From Colius striatus (Eukaryota > Chordata > Aves > Coliiformes > Coliidae), in NCBI RefSeq assembly GCF_028858725.1, contig NC_084763.1:248001-312000 (forward strand): a stretch of 64,000 bases of DNA. Reading direction: 5' to 3'. The notes beneath the pieces were generated by a model, which had not been told where the DNA came from, searched no databases, and saw only the letters and a program-made list of their open reading frames with translations. Both the position numbers and the translations under genes were made by a program. Every line of letters begins with the position of its first letter. Position 1 is the stretch's first letter. Positions 53,401-60,400 of this stretch are shown here, piece by piece.

Positions 53401-56400
53401 ACAACTAGCTCATATATAGACTGCTCAAGTTTGTCTTAAGAAACAAGGTGTCTTTCAAGAGATACTTCACAAGGAACTCCATGGGTGCTGTATTGCCTGC
53501 AAGCTCTGTAAAGTGAGGGAATGGGCAGCAATGAAACCATGGCAGCTCTGAGGAGGAGGCCTGCTCCTCCCTGCTGGCACAGGCCAGGGGGCTTAACAGA
53601 ACACAGGGGACAAAGAAGGGGTAGGGCATAGCTGATGAAAGGCAGACAGATAAATATGCCTGCTGGCCTGACCTTCCCTAACAAAGGAATTTCACCTGGA
53701 AATGAAGATTTCTGGGGCTAACAGAGCACTATTTTACACAAGGTTTTGTCAGGCTTCAGTGAAGAGAGTGCCCTTCGATTAACAGCTTAACAATCTGAAT
53801 TAGATGCACTCAAGACACACACTGCACAGTTTACAGGAAGAACAGATCATTTTTTCATTTTGGATGCATAAAGACTGGATATCTTGTGTTCAAGAATTAC
53901 AATGATACTAACTCAGATATTCTTGTAAAATGTGTACTTTTACACTTCTCTAACCCTAAAGTAGCTCTCCCTGGACAGGGCAGACACTAACCATGCTGGA
54001 AGTGGGAACGACATTGATGCAGTAACATACCCAGAGAATCCATAGCCAGATGTTACAGCACGCTCACTACTAACTTGGAACTCAGACAAGCAGCAAAGCT
54101 CAGACGCAGAACAGAGCCATTTTCAATTCAGAGGTGATCTGAACTGAGACAAAAAGGGCAATAACTTAATGGCAGAAATTTTGACTCCAGGGTCCATGAC
54201 TCCTCCAGAGATTTTCAACAGACTGAAGCCTTGGAAGTCAGTATGTTTCCTGAGTGCTACCAAATAAAAACTCATGAAACCATGCAAGGCTTAAAAGGAA
54301 AGTACTAAAACCTGAGTCTGTAAGAACTCTTGCACAGTGCATATCATTCAAATCAGTTTTTCTGCCTGTGCATTAGAGCAGTCGCAACCACAGGAACAGC
54401 TACCTCTGTGTTCCCTTCAGATTCCTGGCTTCATTCAACATGCAAAGCACAACACTCTTGCTCTGGCCACGAGTCAGGGATTCGTAGCAGAGGCAATGAG
54501 AAGACATCCTCTGTGCTTCCTGCTAAAGTCAGAGGAACTAGAAGCAAGTAAATATAGTAAATAGATACTTACTGTAAACACGGGTAATTAATGAAGTACA
54601 ATAGTGAAGGGAAAAGAGAGAAAAGAAGAAAAACTATTTCAAGTGGGAGCCTAATACTGCAGTTTCAGTGCTCTGGTGGGAAAGTCACAGAGCCAACAGT
54701 TCTTAGAGTTGCTCACTAATGGCATACTGCATGTTTTCTAGCTCATGCACCTTTAACCTTAGAGATGAAGTACATTATGTTTGTGGCTAAAAGCAACACC
54801 ACAGCGAGTTGAGCACCGAAGTAGAACCATTCAGTACACCTCGAGCATCATTTTTACAAGGGAGAATCACCTGCTTTGGTCTGAGCTAGAGTAATTACTT
54901 CCAGTGTCTCATTAACTGGGTATCTAAACCCAGCATTTGAGAGATAACAGCATTTGGAATTAAGCAGGAGAATCACCAAAATACACTGAAAGTCACAAAT
55001 TTTTCCAGGGCTAGTCCTAACTCAGCAGCAGTGATAGAAACCATTTAACCAAGTCTTCAGTAGATTAACTCAATGTAAATAATCTGTAATTGATTTGCTG
55101 CATTGATTTGATTTGAGGGCATCCACCACCATTAATTAAGAGCTGAGACAGCAAAGGACAAAGCCATGGCAACTGAACCATAGAGAGATGTCTTGAACTG
55201 GGCAAAGATTGCTTATTACTAAAGATAACTTTGGTCTGTGTTGATTTTTAGTCAGCTTTTAAATAAATTATGCTGGCTTCCTTCTATGTCCAGCACTTTT
55301 GGATGCAGCTATGTGAAATATCTTTGCACTTACTGTAATGAAGCAGTTTTGCACAGGAAAGGTGACAGCTAACAACAGCTTTGCTGCTACTCTTGGCATC
55401 AAAGAATTAGGGCCTCAGAGAAGAATCTTTTATTAATAAGATTTGTATCTAGATCACATTGTAATCATCTGTTATCAACTACTTTTCCATGCTTGCACAT
55501 TTACAAACTGTATTGTGGCAAGAAAACCTCCTGAATACTCATTCCTTTGATTATGAATCTTCTTGACAAGAGCATAGCTGCTGCCAAGCTTGACTGTCAG
55601 CCTCACTTGCCTGGAAAGATGGCAACATAATAATAAGGAACTCAAGTCCCCTGACAGTATTATTTTGATATTATCAAAAATCAACAGAGGATCACAGCAA
55701 CCTAGAGTAATGGGGCTTAGAAGGGCCCTGCAGAGCTCCTCCAGCCCAATCCCTGCTAAAGCAGGTTCCCCTCAATCAGGGGCCACGGGAATGTGTCCAG
55801 GTGGGTTTGGGAACCTCCTGAGGAGCCTGCACACCCTCCCTGGGCAGCCTGGGCCAGGGCTCCTTCACTTCAGCACCAAAGGAGTTTCTCCTCCTGTTCC
55901 AGTCTATGCCTGTTACCCCTTGTCCTATCACAGAACAGACACTGGCCCCATCCTCTCCACGCCCACCCTTTAGGAATTAGTAATTGTTGCTTAAGTCCCC
56001 CTGAGCTCTGGATTCTCTTTTCCAGGCTGAACAGACCCAGGTACCATAGCCATTCCTCCTCACAGAGATGTTTCTGTCCCCTCAGGCCTCTGCGCTGGCC
56101 TCTCTCCAGCAGTTCCCTGTTCCTCTGGAGCTGGGGAGCCCAGAACTGGCCACAGGACTCCAGATGAGGCCTCACCAGGGCAGAGCTGAGGGGATGAAGA
56201 ACCTGCCTCGACCTGCTGCCCACACTCTCCTCAATGCCCCCAGGATGCCATTGGGCACCTTGCCCATGAGGCCACATTGCTGGCTCAGGGTTGGTTTGCT
56301 GTCCATGTGGAACATTGAAACCATGCAAACACACACAGAGAACAAGAGCAGAAAGAAGAGCATCAAACACTGAGCTGCACTTCCTCTCATTGCCACCATG

Positions 56401-57475
56401 CAACTGCTTAATTGTTCTGCACTGACTCTGGACACAGAACACAAACAGGGGACTCCCTGTTGGCAATTAATGGCCTTACATCTTTGTGGAGAGTTCTTCA
56501 TTGTTTACTTTTTTGTGAAATTATTAAAACAGACCTGCTAAATTCTATTTCTCCAGCTTGCACCTCTCAGTTCACCAGGTGTAAATACTATTTATAAACG
56601 AATAACCACTGTTGTGTTAGTTGCCTTCACACACAGTCCCATTTCATACGATTTAAGAAGCAGAGGTATCTTACCAGGACTGGTTCTGTAGAGCTCTGAT
56701 GGGCTGCTGACTTTTTGGCTGGAGGGAATCCGCTGATGGTATAATGGAGGTGTTTTTACTAGAAGAGAAGGAAAAGTACAATTCCTTTTCAGTAACAGCG
56801 AAAATGTTAATAGCACTATTTACATAGATAAAAAGACAGATATTTCCTTACCATATGACGTCTCTGTGGACAGGGGAAAAGCTGGTGTGGATGGGATAGC
56901 TTCATTTCCATTTTTTGTTGGGGAGAAGATTCTCCCATCTATTTCATCTTGGTAACATGCAACAGGTATCTAGGAAGGGCACAACAAAGCAAAATTACAT
57001 TGAGAAAATTTCCACTTAACTCTCATTTTTCATCAGATTACAGAAGGTTTCATATAATCCGATTCACTGTCCAGCAGAGATCTGGAAACACTGAAAACAA
57101 GCAAACACAGAGAGAGAACAAGAGCAGGACATTCCTGAATACTGAATTGCATTTCTGAGGTAACTGCAGTCATTTCTCTTATTATTGCCACGATGCAACT
57201 GACCAATTGTCTCAGGTTAATTTTGAACAGGAAACATGAACGTGGGGCTCTATTTGCCATTCACTTCAATAAACATTGCTTGTCCTCCTTGCTTACCTCC
57301 TTGGCCTCCCCACCAGGGATGGGTGATCCTGGACTGACAGCCTGGTTGGTAGCAGGAGACTTCATCCATCCACACCTGCTGTATGATGGCTGCCCAGGGA
57401 CATCATTGTCATACTGCCCAACACTTAACTTCCTCATCCTTCCCCTGGTTGCACTGTCATCTTGCACACCTGTTG
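20340..57475 (-). CDS. TNS3: Tensin-3, C-terminal 684 residues (spliced, 5' partial)
   Basis: Tensin-3 is a focal-adhesion adaptor linking integrin tails, phosphotyrosine proteins and the actin cytoskeleton. Fourteen exons join without a stop: 57297-57475, 56852-56969, 56675-56758, 37487-37637, 34564-35207, 33868-33954, 31628-31759, 30460-30555, 28913-28990, 27172-27249, 22744-22912, 21528-21596, 21386-21412 and 20340-20484 (2057 coding bases). Counting from the first complete codon, residues 1-400 are a Ser/Pro/Gly-rich linker, about 410-525 are SH2 ([12 protein letters not shown], then FIVRDS with the phosphotyrosine-binding Arg at 436), and about 549-684 are PTB ([16 protein letters not shown] to the end). 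The C-terminus VMIGSQKKI, the linker motif [11 protein letters not shown] and [10 protein letters not shown] are as I remember TNS3. TNS1 instead ends in a LNAGQKR-type tail and has ELDPNQP. The N-terminal phosphatase-like/C2 exons lie upstream of the window. Identity is by recall of family sequences; no search was run. Confidence 0.95.
21276..21300. repeat. Perfect 10-bp stem hairpin in TNS3 intron
   Basis: CTTCTGTAAA, loop GAGAG, then TTTACAGAAG: a perfect inverted repeat 86 bases downstream (in gene sense) of the microexon. It could fold in pre-mRNA. Confidence 0.9.
21301..21336 (+). repeat. 18-base direct tandem repeat
   Basis: AGACTGATCACTGTAATG is followed at once by AGACTGATCACTGTAAC. 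It abuts the hairpin at 21276-21300, so the intron next to the microexon has two structured repeats in a row. Confidence 0.88.
21386..21412 (-). CDS. TNS3: TNS3 PTB domain 27-base microexon
   Basis: A 27-base exon, phase 2 at both ends, encodes WMKDGLSA plus the split lysine codons on either side. The acceptor is GACAACAAG|ATGG, with a rather poor pyrimidine tract close to the AG, and the donor is GCAAA|GTAAGT. The peptide matches the WxKDGxSSK segment of tensin PTB domains, and without it the strand order of the PTB would be broken. It was too short to be noticed as an open frame. Confidence 0.93.
21528..21596 (-). CDS. TNS3: TNS3 PTB domain exon 2
   Basis: This exon of 69 bases is phase 2 at both ends, with acceptor CCTATCCAG|ACTCTT and donor GACAGAAA|GTAAGG. 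It encodes [20 protein letters not shown] followed by [10 protein letters not shown] is the diagnostic tensin PTB strand. The 115-base intron that follows leads to a microexon. Confidence 0.97.
22266..22535 (-). mobile_element. CR1 3' fragment in TNS3 intron
   Basis: AAATCACAGAATAATTTTGG, GCCTTGCCCTCACCCTGCCA and CTCAGCTCCAATCTGAACCT are reverse CR1. It is in sense with TNS3, in the intron between the two first PTB exons. Confidence 0.9.
22744..22912 (-). CDS. TNS3: TNS3 PTB domain exon 1
   Basis: This exon of 169 bases runs from phase 1 to phase 2, with acceptor TTGATGACAG|CATGC and donor CAAAGAAA|GTAAGC. It encodes [40 protein letters not shown] and [15 protein letters not shown], the N-terminal half of the PTB domain that binds NPxY tails of beta integrins in this family. 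[14 protein letters not shown] matches TNS3 well. Confidence 0.97.
23706..23770 (+). mobile_element. CR1 3' terminus (short, forward)
   Basis: CTAGATGATCTCTTATAGGT followed by CCCTTCCAATCCCTACTATT and CTAGGATTCTGTGG is the last 60 or so bases of CR1 in forward orientation, the opposite of most copies here. Confidence 0.8.
26053..26310 (-). mobile_element. CR1 3' fragment in TNS3 intron
   Basis: ACAGAACCATTTCAGTTGGA, CCTGCCAAGCCCACCACTAA, CTCCCTGGGCAGCCTGGCAC and CAATCTAAACCTCCCCTGGG are a reverse CR1 3' end of the same subfamily as the copies at 22266, 40214 and 60463. Confidence 0.9.
27172..27249 (-). CDS. TNS3: TNS3 SH2-PTB linker exon
   Basis: This exon of 78 bases is phase 1 at both ends, with acceptor CTGTTTGCAG|ATCCC and donor GGTGCAG|GTCTGT. 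It encodes [20 protein letters not shown] followed by LKQGA, the conserved linker between the SH2 and PTB domains. The same 25-codon size is seen in other tensins as recalled. Confidence 0.95.
27250..28912 (-). other. TNS3 intron
   Basis: A 1.66-kb intron, phase 1. No repeat or exon was recognised inside. Confidence 0.85.
28913..28990 (-). CDS. TNS3: TNS3 SH2 domain exon 4 (end of SH2)
   Basis: This exon of 78 bases is phase 1 at both ends, with acceptor GACCACAG|GGAGTT and donor GACAGAG|GTACGC. It encodes [20 protein letters not shown] followed by LIPDR, the C-terminal part of the SH2 domain. It is phase-symmetric with its neighbours. Confidence 0.96.
28991..30459 (-). other. TNS3 intron carrying an ERVL-type LTR
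   Basis: A 1.47-kb intron, phase 1, containing the antisense solo LTR at 29650-30040. The rest is unremarkable. Confidence 0.85.
29650..30040 (+). mobile_element. Avian ERVL-type solo LTR in TNS3 intron (antisense to gene)
   Basis: It contains TTTTAATTGGCAATAAAGTC (poly(A) signal at about 29883), then GAGTCTCTTCTGCCCATG, CTCCCTGTCCTCATATCAAC, and GGAGTGAGCAGCTGGGCAG. The order matches the 3' part of the LTR at 12990-13470 and the common avian LTR family. It lies in the intron between the exons at 28990 and 30460, opposite in orientation to TNS3. Confidence 0.65.
30460..30555 (-). CDS. TNS3: TNS3 SH2 domain exon 3
   Basis: This exon of 96 bases is phase 1 at both ends, with acceptor TCAACACAG|TTGGAG and donor TTTTG|GTAAGT. 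It encodes [20 protein letters not shown] followed by [11 protein letters not shown], the middle of the SH2 fold. It is very close to mammalian tensins. Confidence 0.96.
30556..33867 (-). other. Two TNS3 introns around the SH2 core exon
   Basis: The intervals 30556-31627 and 31760-33867 are phase-1 introns on either side of the FIVRDS exon. No repeats were recognised. Confidence 0.8.
31628..31759 (-). CDS. TNS3: TNS3 SH2 domain exon 2 (phosphotyrosine-binding core)
   Basis: This exon of 132 bases is phase 1 at both ends, with acceptor CTGTGCAG|CCATTG and donor AAGAAAG|GTATTG. It encodes [20 protein letters not shown], then [20 protein letters not shown] and SKK. FIVRDS is the SH2 FLVRES motif with the conserved Arg that binds the phosphate. 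The sequence is nearly identical across tensins 1-3, so this exon alone does not discriminate paralogs. Confidence 0.97.
33868..33954 (-). CDS. TNS3: TNS3 SH2 domain exon 1 ([13 protein letters not shown])
   Basis: This exon of 87 bases is phase 1 at both ends, with acceptor TATTTCACAG|AAAAC and donor GAACAAG|GTACAT. It encodes [20 protein letters not shown] followed by KPDISREQ, the start of the SH2 domain. FWYKxDISREQ is diagnostic of tensins; this copy has Pro where mammals have Ala. The donor sequence is good. Confidence 0.96.
33955..37486 (-). other. Two TNS3 introns around the large linker exon
   Basis: The interval 33955-34563 is phase 1 and 35208-37486 is phase 2. Both are AT-rich; nothing else was seen. 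Confidence 0.8.
34564..35207 (-). CDS. TNS3: TNS3 large Ser/Pro-rich linker exon preceding SH2
   Basis: This exon of 644 bases (phase 2 to phase 1) is the largest in the window, with acceptor TTTGACAG|CTCCTC and donor GCCAG|GTAGGT. It encodes a low-complexity Ser/Pro/Gly-rich segment starting [20 protein letters not shown]. It includes [36 protein letters not shown], and the strongly tensin-specific [19 protein letters not shown] followed by PNVLPDFSK. This last motif lies directly N-terminal to the SH2 domain in tensins. The segment is expected to be disordered and heavily phosphorylated. The N-terminal two thirds look diverged from the mammalian form as I remember it, as usual for this linker. 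Confidence 0.95.
37487..37637 (-). CDS. TNS3: TNS3 linker exon ([18 protein letters not shown])
   Basis: This exon of 151 bases runs from phase 1 to phase 2, with acceptor GGCTGCAG|AGTCTC and donor GAAAG|GTAGGA. It encodes [20 protein letters not shown], then a stretch ending [18 protein letters not shown]. The SFQxxxASSCT-like part aligns with the tensin-3 linker as I recall it. This is the common acceptor for both the full-length transcript (from 56675) and the proposed short transcript starting in the CpG island. Confidence 0.88.
40214..40510 (-). mobile_element. CR1 3' fragment in TNS3 intron
   Basis: AGAATCATAGAATCACTTTG, CCACCACTAACCCCTGGCCC and CTCGTTACTTGGGAGACAAG are a reverse CR1 copy. 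Confidence 0.92.
42755..42832 (+). repeat. T/G-rich low-complexity tract
   Basis: GGGGTTTTTTTTTGTTGTTT and GTTGTGTTGGGGTTTTTTTA surround a T-rich stretch. It is simple sequence within the 19-kb intron. Confidence 0.75.
45237..45580 (-). mobile_element. CR1 3' fragment, older subfamily
   Basis: GAATTGGAAAGGACCTTCAA, CCAACCTGCCCTTGGACACT, CTAAACCTCCTTTCAGTTTA and CCTGTTGCTGCATGCCCTTG are reverse CR1. It differs in its internal part from the copies at 22266, 26053 and 40214, so it is a different subfamily. Confidence 0.88.
46380..46941 (-). promoter_or_regulatory. Intronic CpG island, candidate internal TNS3 promoter
   Basis: A sharply bounded GC-rich stretch with very many CpG dinucleotides (for example CGCGGCCGCCCGGCGCCG near 46690) sits in an otherwise AT-rich, CpG-depleted 19-kb intron. 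Such unmethylated islands mark promoters in birds. On the gene strand it contains ATGs in one open frame (46851, 46674) ending at a consensus splice donor. There is no obvious TATA box. The direction is inferred from the donor and the reading phase; bidirectional or enhancer-like activity is possible. Confidence 0.7.
46662..46851 (-). CDS. TNS3: Candidate alternative first coding exon of a short tensin-3
   Basis: On the minus strand the sequence GCGCCATGGCTGCCGCAG|GTACGG gives a strong-context ATG (46672-46674), four codons MAAA, one G, and a good donor. The exon therefore ends in phase 1, exactly as the normal preceding exon at 56675 does. Joining to the exon ending at 37637 reads [15 protein letters not shown] in frame and yields 562 residues carrying linker, SH2 and PTB only. 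Two further in-frame ATGs lie upstream, one starting [12 protein letters not shown] and one at 46851 starting MRWSQPGQG; the latter would add 59 residues. No transcript evidence is available, so this is a prediction. Confidence 0.45.
46942..47340 (-). mobile_element. Solo-LTR-like element, copy B (reverse orientation)
   Basis: Reverse-complemented, this block matches the element at about 9930-10320: shared runs include TCAGCCT, ACAAAGCTGTTGGTT, GGTCAGTGTG, GGCATTAA and CCTTCTTCTGC. The similarity stops at 46942, exactly where the CpG island begins. The polyadenylation hexamer that is AATAAA in the other copy is AACAAA here. No internal retroviral coding sequence was seen. The LTR assignment is from the layout and poly(A) signal; the family name is unknown to me. 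It has the same orientation as TNS3. Confidence 0.55.
55688..56305 (-). mobile_element. CR1 fragment (about 620 bases, reverse)
   Basis: GAAGGGCCCTGCAGAGCTCC, CTGGGCAGCCTGGGCCAGGG, GAACTGGCCACAGGACTCCA and GAGGCCACATTGCTGGCTCA follow the CR1 order in reverse. This is the longest CR1 copy in the window. It ends at about 56305 at the boundary of another repeat. Confidence 0.9.
56306..56480 (+). repeat. Local repeat, copy 1 of an unnamed ~200-base element
   Basis: It shares the order CAAACACACACAGAGAACAAGAG, ATTGCCACCATGCAACTG, AATTGT, GAACACAAACAGGGGACTC with 57065-57270. It starts where the CR1 at 55688 ends. It is an unnamed interspersed or duplicated sequence on either side of two TNS3 exons. 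Confidence 0.6.
56675..56758 (-). CDS. TNS3: TNS3 linker exon ([14 protein letters not shown])
   Basis: This exon of 84 bases has phase 1 at both ends, with acceptor CTTCTAG|TAAAAAC and donor CCTG|GTAAGAT. It encodes [16 protein letters not shown] and then [12 protein letters not shown]. Being a multiple of three and phase-symmetric, it can be skipped without a frame shift. It is the last coding exon before the 19-kb intron that holds the CpG island. Its closing single G base is the phase that the candidate alternative first exon at 46662 also supplies. Confidence 0.9.
56852..56969 (-). CDS. TNS3: TNS3 linker exon ([17 protein letters not shown])
   Basis: This exon of 118 bases runs from phase 0 to phase 1, between acceptor TTCCTAG|ATACC and donor CATATG|GTAAGG. 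It encodes [20 protein letters not shown] followed by a short stretch ending in [11 protein letters not shown]. The DGRIxS and TPAFPLSxET parts match the tensin-3 linker as I recall it. It is predicted to be disordered. A 93-base intron separates it from the next exon. Confidence 0.9.
57065..57270 (+). repeat. Local repeat, copy 2 of an unnamed ~200-base element
   Basis: GCAAACACAGAGAGAGAACA, ATTGCCACGATGCAACTGAC, CAATTGT and GAACAGGAAACATGAACGTG match copy 1 (56306-56480) in order and orientation. It fills most of the 327-base intron between the exons at 57297 and 56969. Confidence 0.6.
57297..57475 (-). CDS. TNS3: TNS3 linker exon with [11 protein letters not shown] motif
   Basis: The first exon visible in this window has 179 bases, entering at phase 1 and leaving at phase 0 (donor GAG|GTAAGC). 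It encodes [18 protein letters not shown], then [14 protein letters not shown] and a Pro/Ser/Gly tail ending [17 protein letters not shown] is a recognisable tensin-3 linker motif. The tyrosine flanked by acidic residues and the serine after basic residues look like kinase sites, which is inference. The acceptor is TTTTCAG|CAACAG; a second AG six bases in could be used without shifting the frame. The preceding exon is beyond the window edge. Confidence 0.9.
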
Positions 57476-60400
57476 CTGAAAACAAATGGGTAAATTAATT
57501 AATAAACTGTTAGAGCTGTTAAAACAAACTTCACTATTGTGCCTTCAGTTACACTCTTCAAGAATGCCCACAAAATAACTGGCTCTATAACTGCTTTATA
57601 AAACCACACAGGTGGAAGAATTAAAAATAGAAATCAGTTGTAGTTAGCCTTGCTGACACAACTTATTGTTGGAACGTGTCTGCAGTATAGCTGGCTCCAA
57701 AGGGGTGAAGCAGGATGTTTCCCCTAACACTGGTTTGCAAGAGGCTGCCCGAGGGATAGTGGGGAGCTGCTGTGGGCAGCCAAAGAGGAGACCTTGGTGT
57801 CCACCCCTGACAGACAGCAGCTCTCAGCACCACAACCACTGCTGCTCTCCACAATCACATTTTCCTCCAAAAAAACAGCTTCTTTTCACCTGTCACAGAC
57901 CCCAGCCCTTAAAAGCACAGCTGACTGCACACCTTTTGTGATGCACATGGCAATCATAGAAATTAGGTGTTAGGCACACACAGGAGCTGGAATCTTTTGG
58001 AGTCTGAGACGTGGAGCACAAGAGAAGCTGAGCCGGCAGAACAACCCAGGATATTCAAGGGCACAGAGCAATCCTTGTTTCCAAAGTCTCACTAGACACA
58101 GCTTTATGATTAGCAGGACTTTATACTCAGTCATCCACTCCCACCTACAGGCACTTCAGGGATATTCCCACAGCAAGTGCTTTGTGTAAGAACAAGTCAG
58201 CAATGAGGATCCCCCAGCAGTCCTTACTGTGTAGCCACAGGATTGGTACAAACCCAACAACAGACACAGCAACCTTTCAGACACTTCTCAGAGCTTTTCC
58301 TTCTCTAAGAAAAGTTCTTAGAGAATTATCTATTTCTCTTAAAAGAGCTAAGGGTTTCTAGAAGAACTTCTTTTCACTGCTTACTGTCATTTCAGCCATT
58401 TCCAGCTGTCAGGCTGTGTTGGTGAAGCACATCTCCTACACACACTGACCACAGAGCCGGGGCAGATGGAGCCCAGAGTCTAAACCAGCACCTAAATCAG
58501 CAGCTTAACCAGCAGAAGGGCTGAACCACACACTGTGCCTGAGAAAAACAGCTCTGCATGCCTTCCACACACAGCCATTTCCTCAGCTGAAGCAGCTGAC
58601 AGAAGCCAAAGTGTAAAAACTAGCATGCAGCATAACTGTCTGAGTCACTGGCATTTCACCTTGACTACATTGCACAGCTGTAGAGCATCAATGCATAAAC
58701 AGGTTTCAGTATAATAGAACAGTTTTTATTCAAGATGAATATACAGACAGGGATTTCAGACTAAAAACCACGGCTCTTCAGTGATTCTGCATTGACATAT
58801 GTATGTATCAAATCGAACAACTTGCTGACAAGTAGTGGCTGATCCTAAAAACACTAATAAATCTCCTGCAAACTTGCAGACTTAGAGACTTTAAAAAATG
58901 CATCTCTGCTACCATCAAAGTCAGTGTGGCAGTAATGACTGCTAAAGCAAATAAATACATAAATTCCTGCTAGTCACTTTTGAAACCCAGCAGGGTTAAA
59001 TGTCAGGGTCCAAATTTAGCCAGTTATTTACTTTATCGAGTCAATATATCTAGCACATCCTGGAATTTCCTTTTCATGGTATGACTTTAAAATTAAAAGT
59101 ACTATTTAAGCACTCATATTTTAAACATTTATCTCCTTTTTCCCCTGACTGGAAACTTTATGTGTGGTCATTCAGATGGAAAGGGTATCTTCAGAAGACA
59201 CAGTGGACAAACTAAATGTGTCAGATTCCTAGCAGACGTTGGACAATGGTGGGGAGAAGTTGAGCTGATATATTGCCATAAAGCTTAATTTTAATCTCTT
59301 ATATTCAAGTTAGTCCCTTTAACTGAAGAAGTCAGCAAAAAAAAAAGGACTTCTGCTTAGTTAATTAGTTTACTGAATGTATTTCAGAGCTGCCTCGATG
59401 TAGCAGATCTTTAGAGTTATTAATTTAAAAGGTGTCTGTCAGAGTAAAGTGTCAGGAGTCAACCCTTCCTACAAGTCATATAATTCAGGTTTTTGTTCTT
59501 GTAGGTTAGCCTAAAGTTTTGGCAGAGCTTCATAAATATACCAGGAACATGTTTATTTATTGGAAAGCATTTGTGTTCTTTCATTTCTCTGCTTTCCCTT
59601 GTGAACTACAAAACCATTTTTGTATTCCCCGAAGAGCTAACAGCAACATTCCAATAGATGGGCATTATAACAGCAGCAGTCAGAGGGTTATCAGCATGCC
59701 AAACCTACAGCCAACAGGAGCATGGCCAGTGGTTAAAGGCTAATCTTTGCTTGGTTTCTTCAGCTGCTTAACTCTCCTGGAGTATTACTGTGAGGTATTT
59801 GTAACTATTAGAAAGAAAACAACACTAAGCTAAAAATCTTGTCTGCAGTGGCATGTCAACAGTAGTGCTCCATCTTCTATATTAGCTGTGGTCCTGGCTA
59901 AACTTCAGAAACCATTATTTTAACTCTTCATGTGTTGGACTTGTTTGTATTCAACAAGTGCATGAGGCACACCACTAGAAAGGTCCACATTTACCTTCAA
60001 TTACAACAACAGGTACGACAACTCTTCCATGTTTCCACGTGCTGCACATCTGAGAGTGGGGCAAGCACAGCGTAGTGGGAGGACTCTCTGGGAAAAGCTT
60101 TTCTTGTGGAGGTGAAAACCAGCTAGACTTATAGCCCTTCTGCCTCTTACAAAGTGTAAGAGTTTTGCAGAAGGCATTTGATGATCAACGTTTCGAGACA
60201 GCTTTATGCTTAAAACAAAACAACTCTATTTTAAGAATTCAGAATTGGCTTTACGATGGCTTTTATAAATTTAAAGGAAAAAATAACGTCTTCAAAACAG
60301 CAAGACAAAACTTGAGCTAAATGTTGCTGTGAAAAAAGGACATGCAAATGTGTCCCAGGCTGAAGCATAGTGAAGGATTTCTGATGAGCACACTACGACT

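Larger units (their letters stand above)
37638..56674 (-). other. 19-kb TNS3 intron with internal CpG island
   Basis: A phase-1 intron containing CR1 copies (40214, 45237, 55688), the CpG island with candidate alternative first exon (46380-46941), LTR-like copy B and repeat copy 1. A 242-codon open frame (43742-44470, plus) has no recognisable domain and is taken as chance. Confidence 0.85.

Noticed and set aside
20340..57475. Assignment to TNS1, TNS2 or TNS4 instead of TNS3
   Set aside because: SH2 and PTB are similar in all, but the [11 protein letters not shown] linker, [11 protein letters not shown] and the GSQKKI end match TNS3. TNS4 lacks such a long upstream linker, and TNS1 ends differently.
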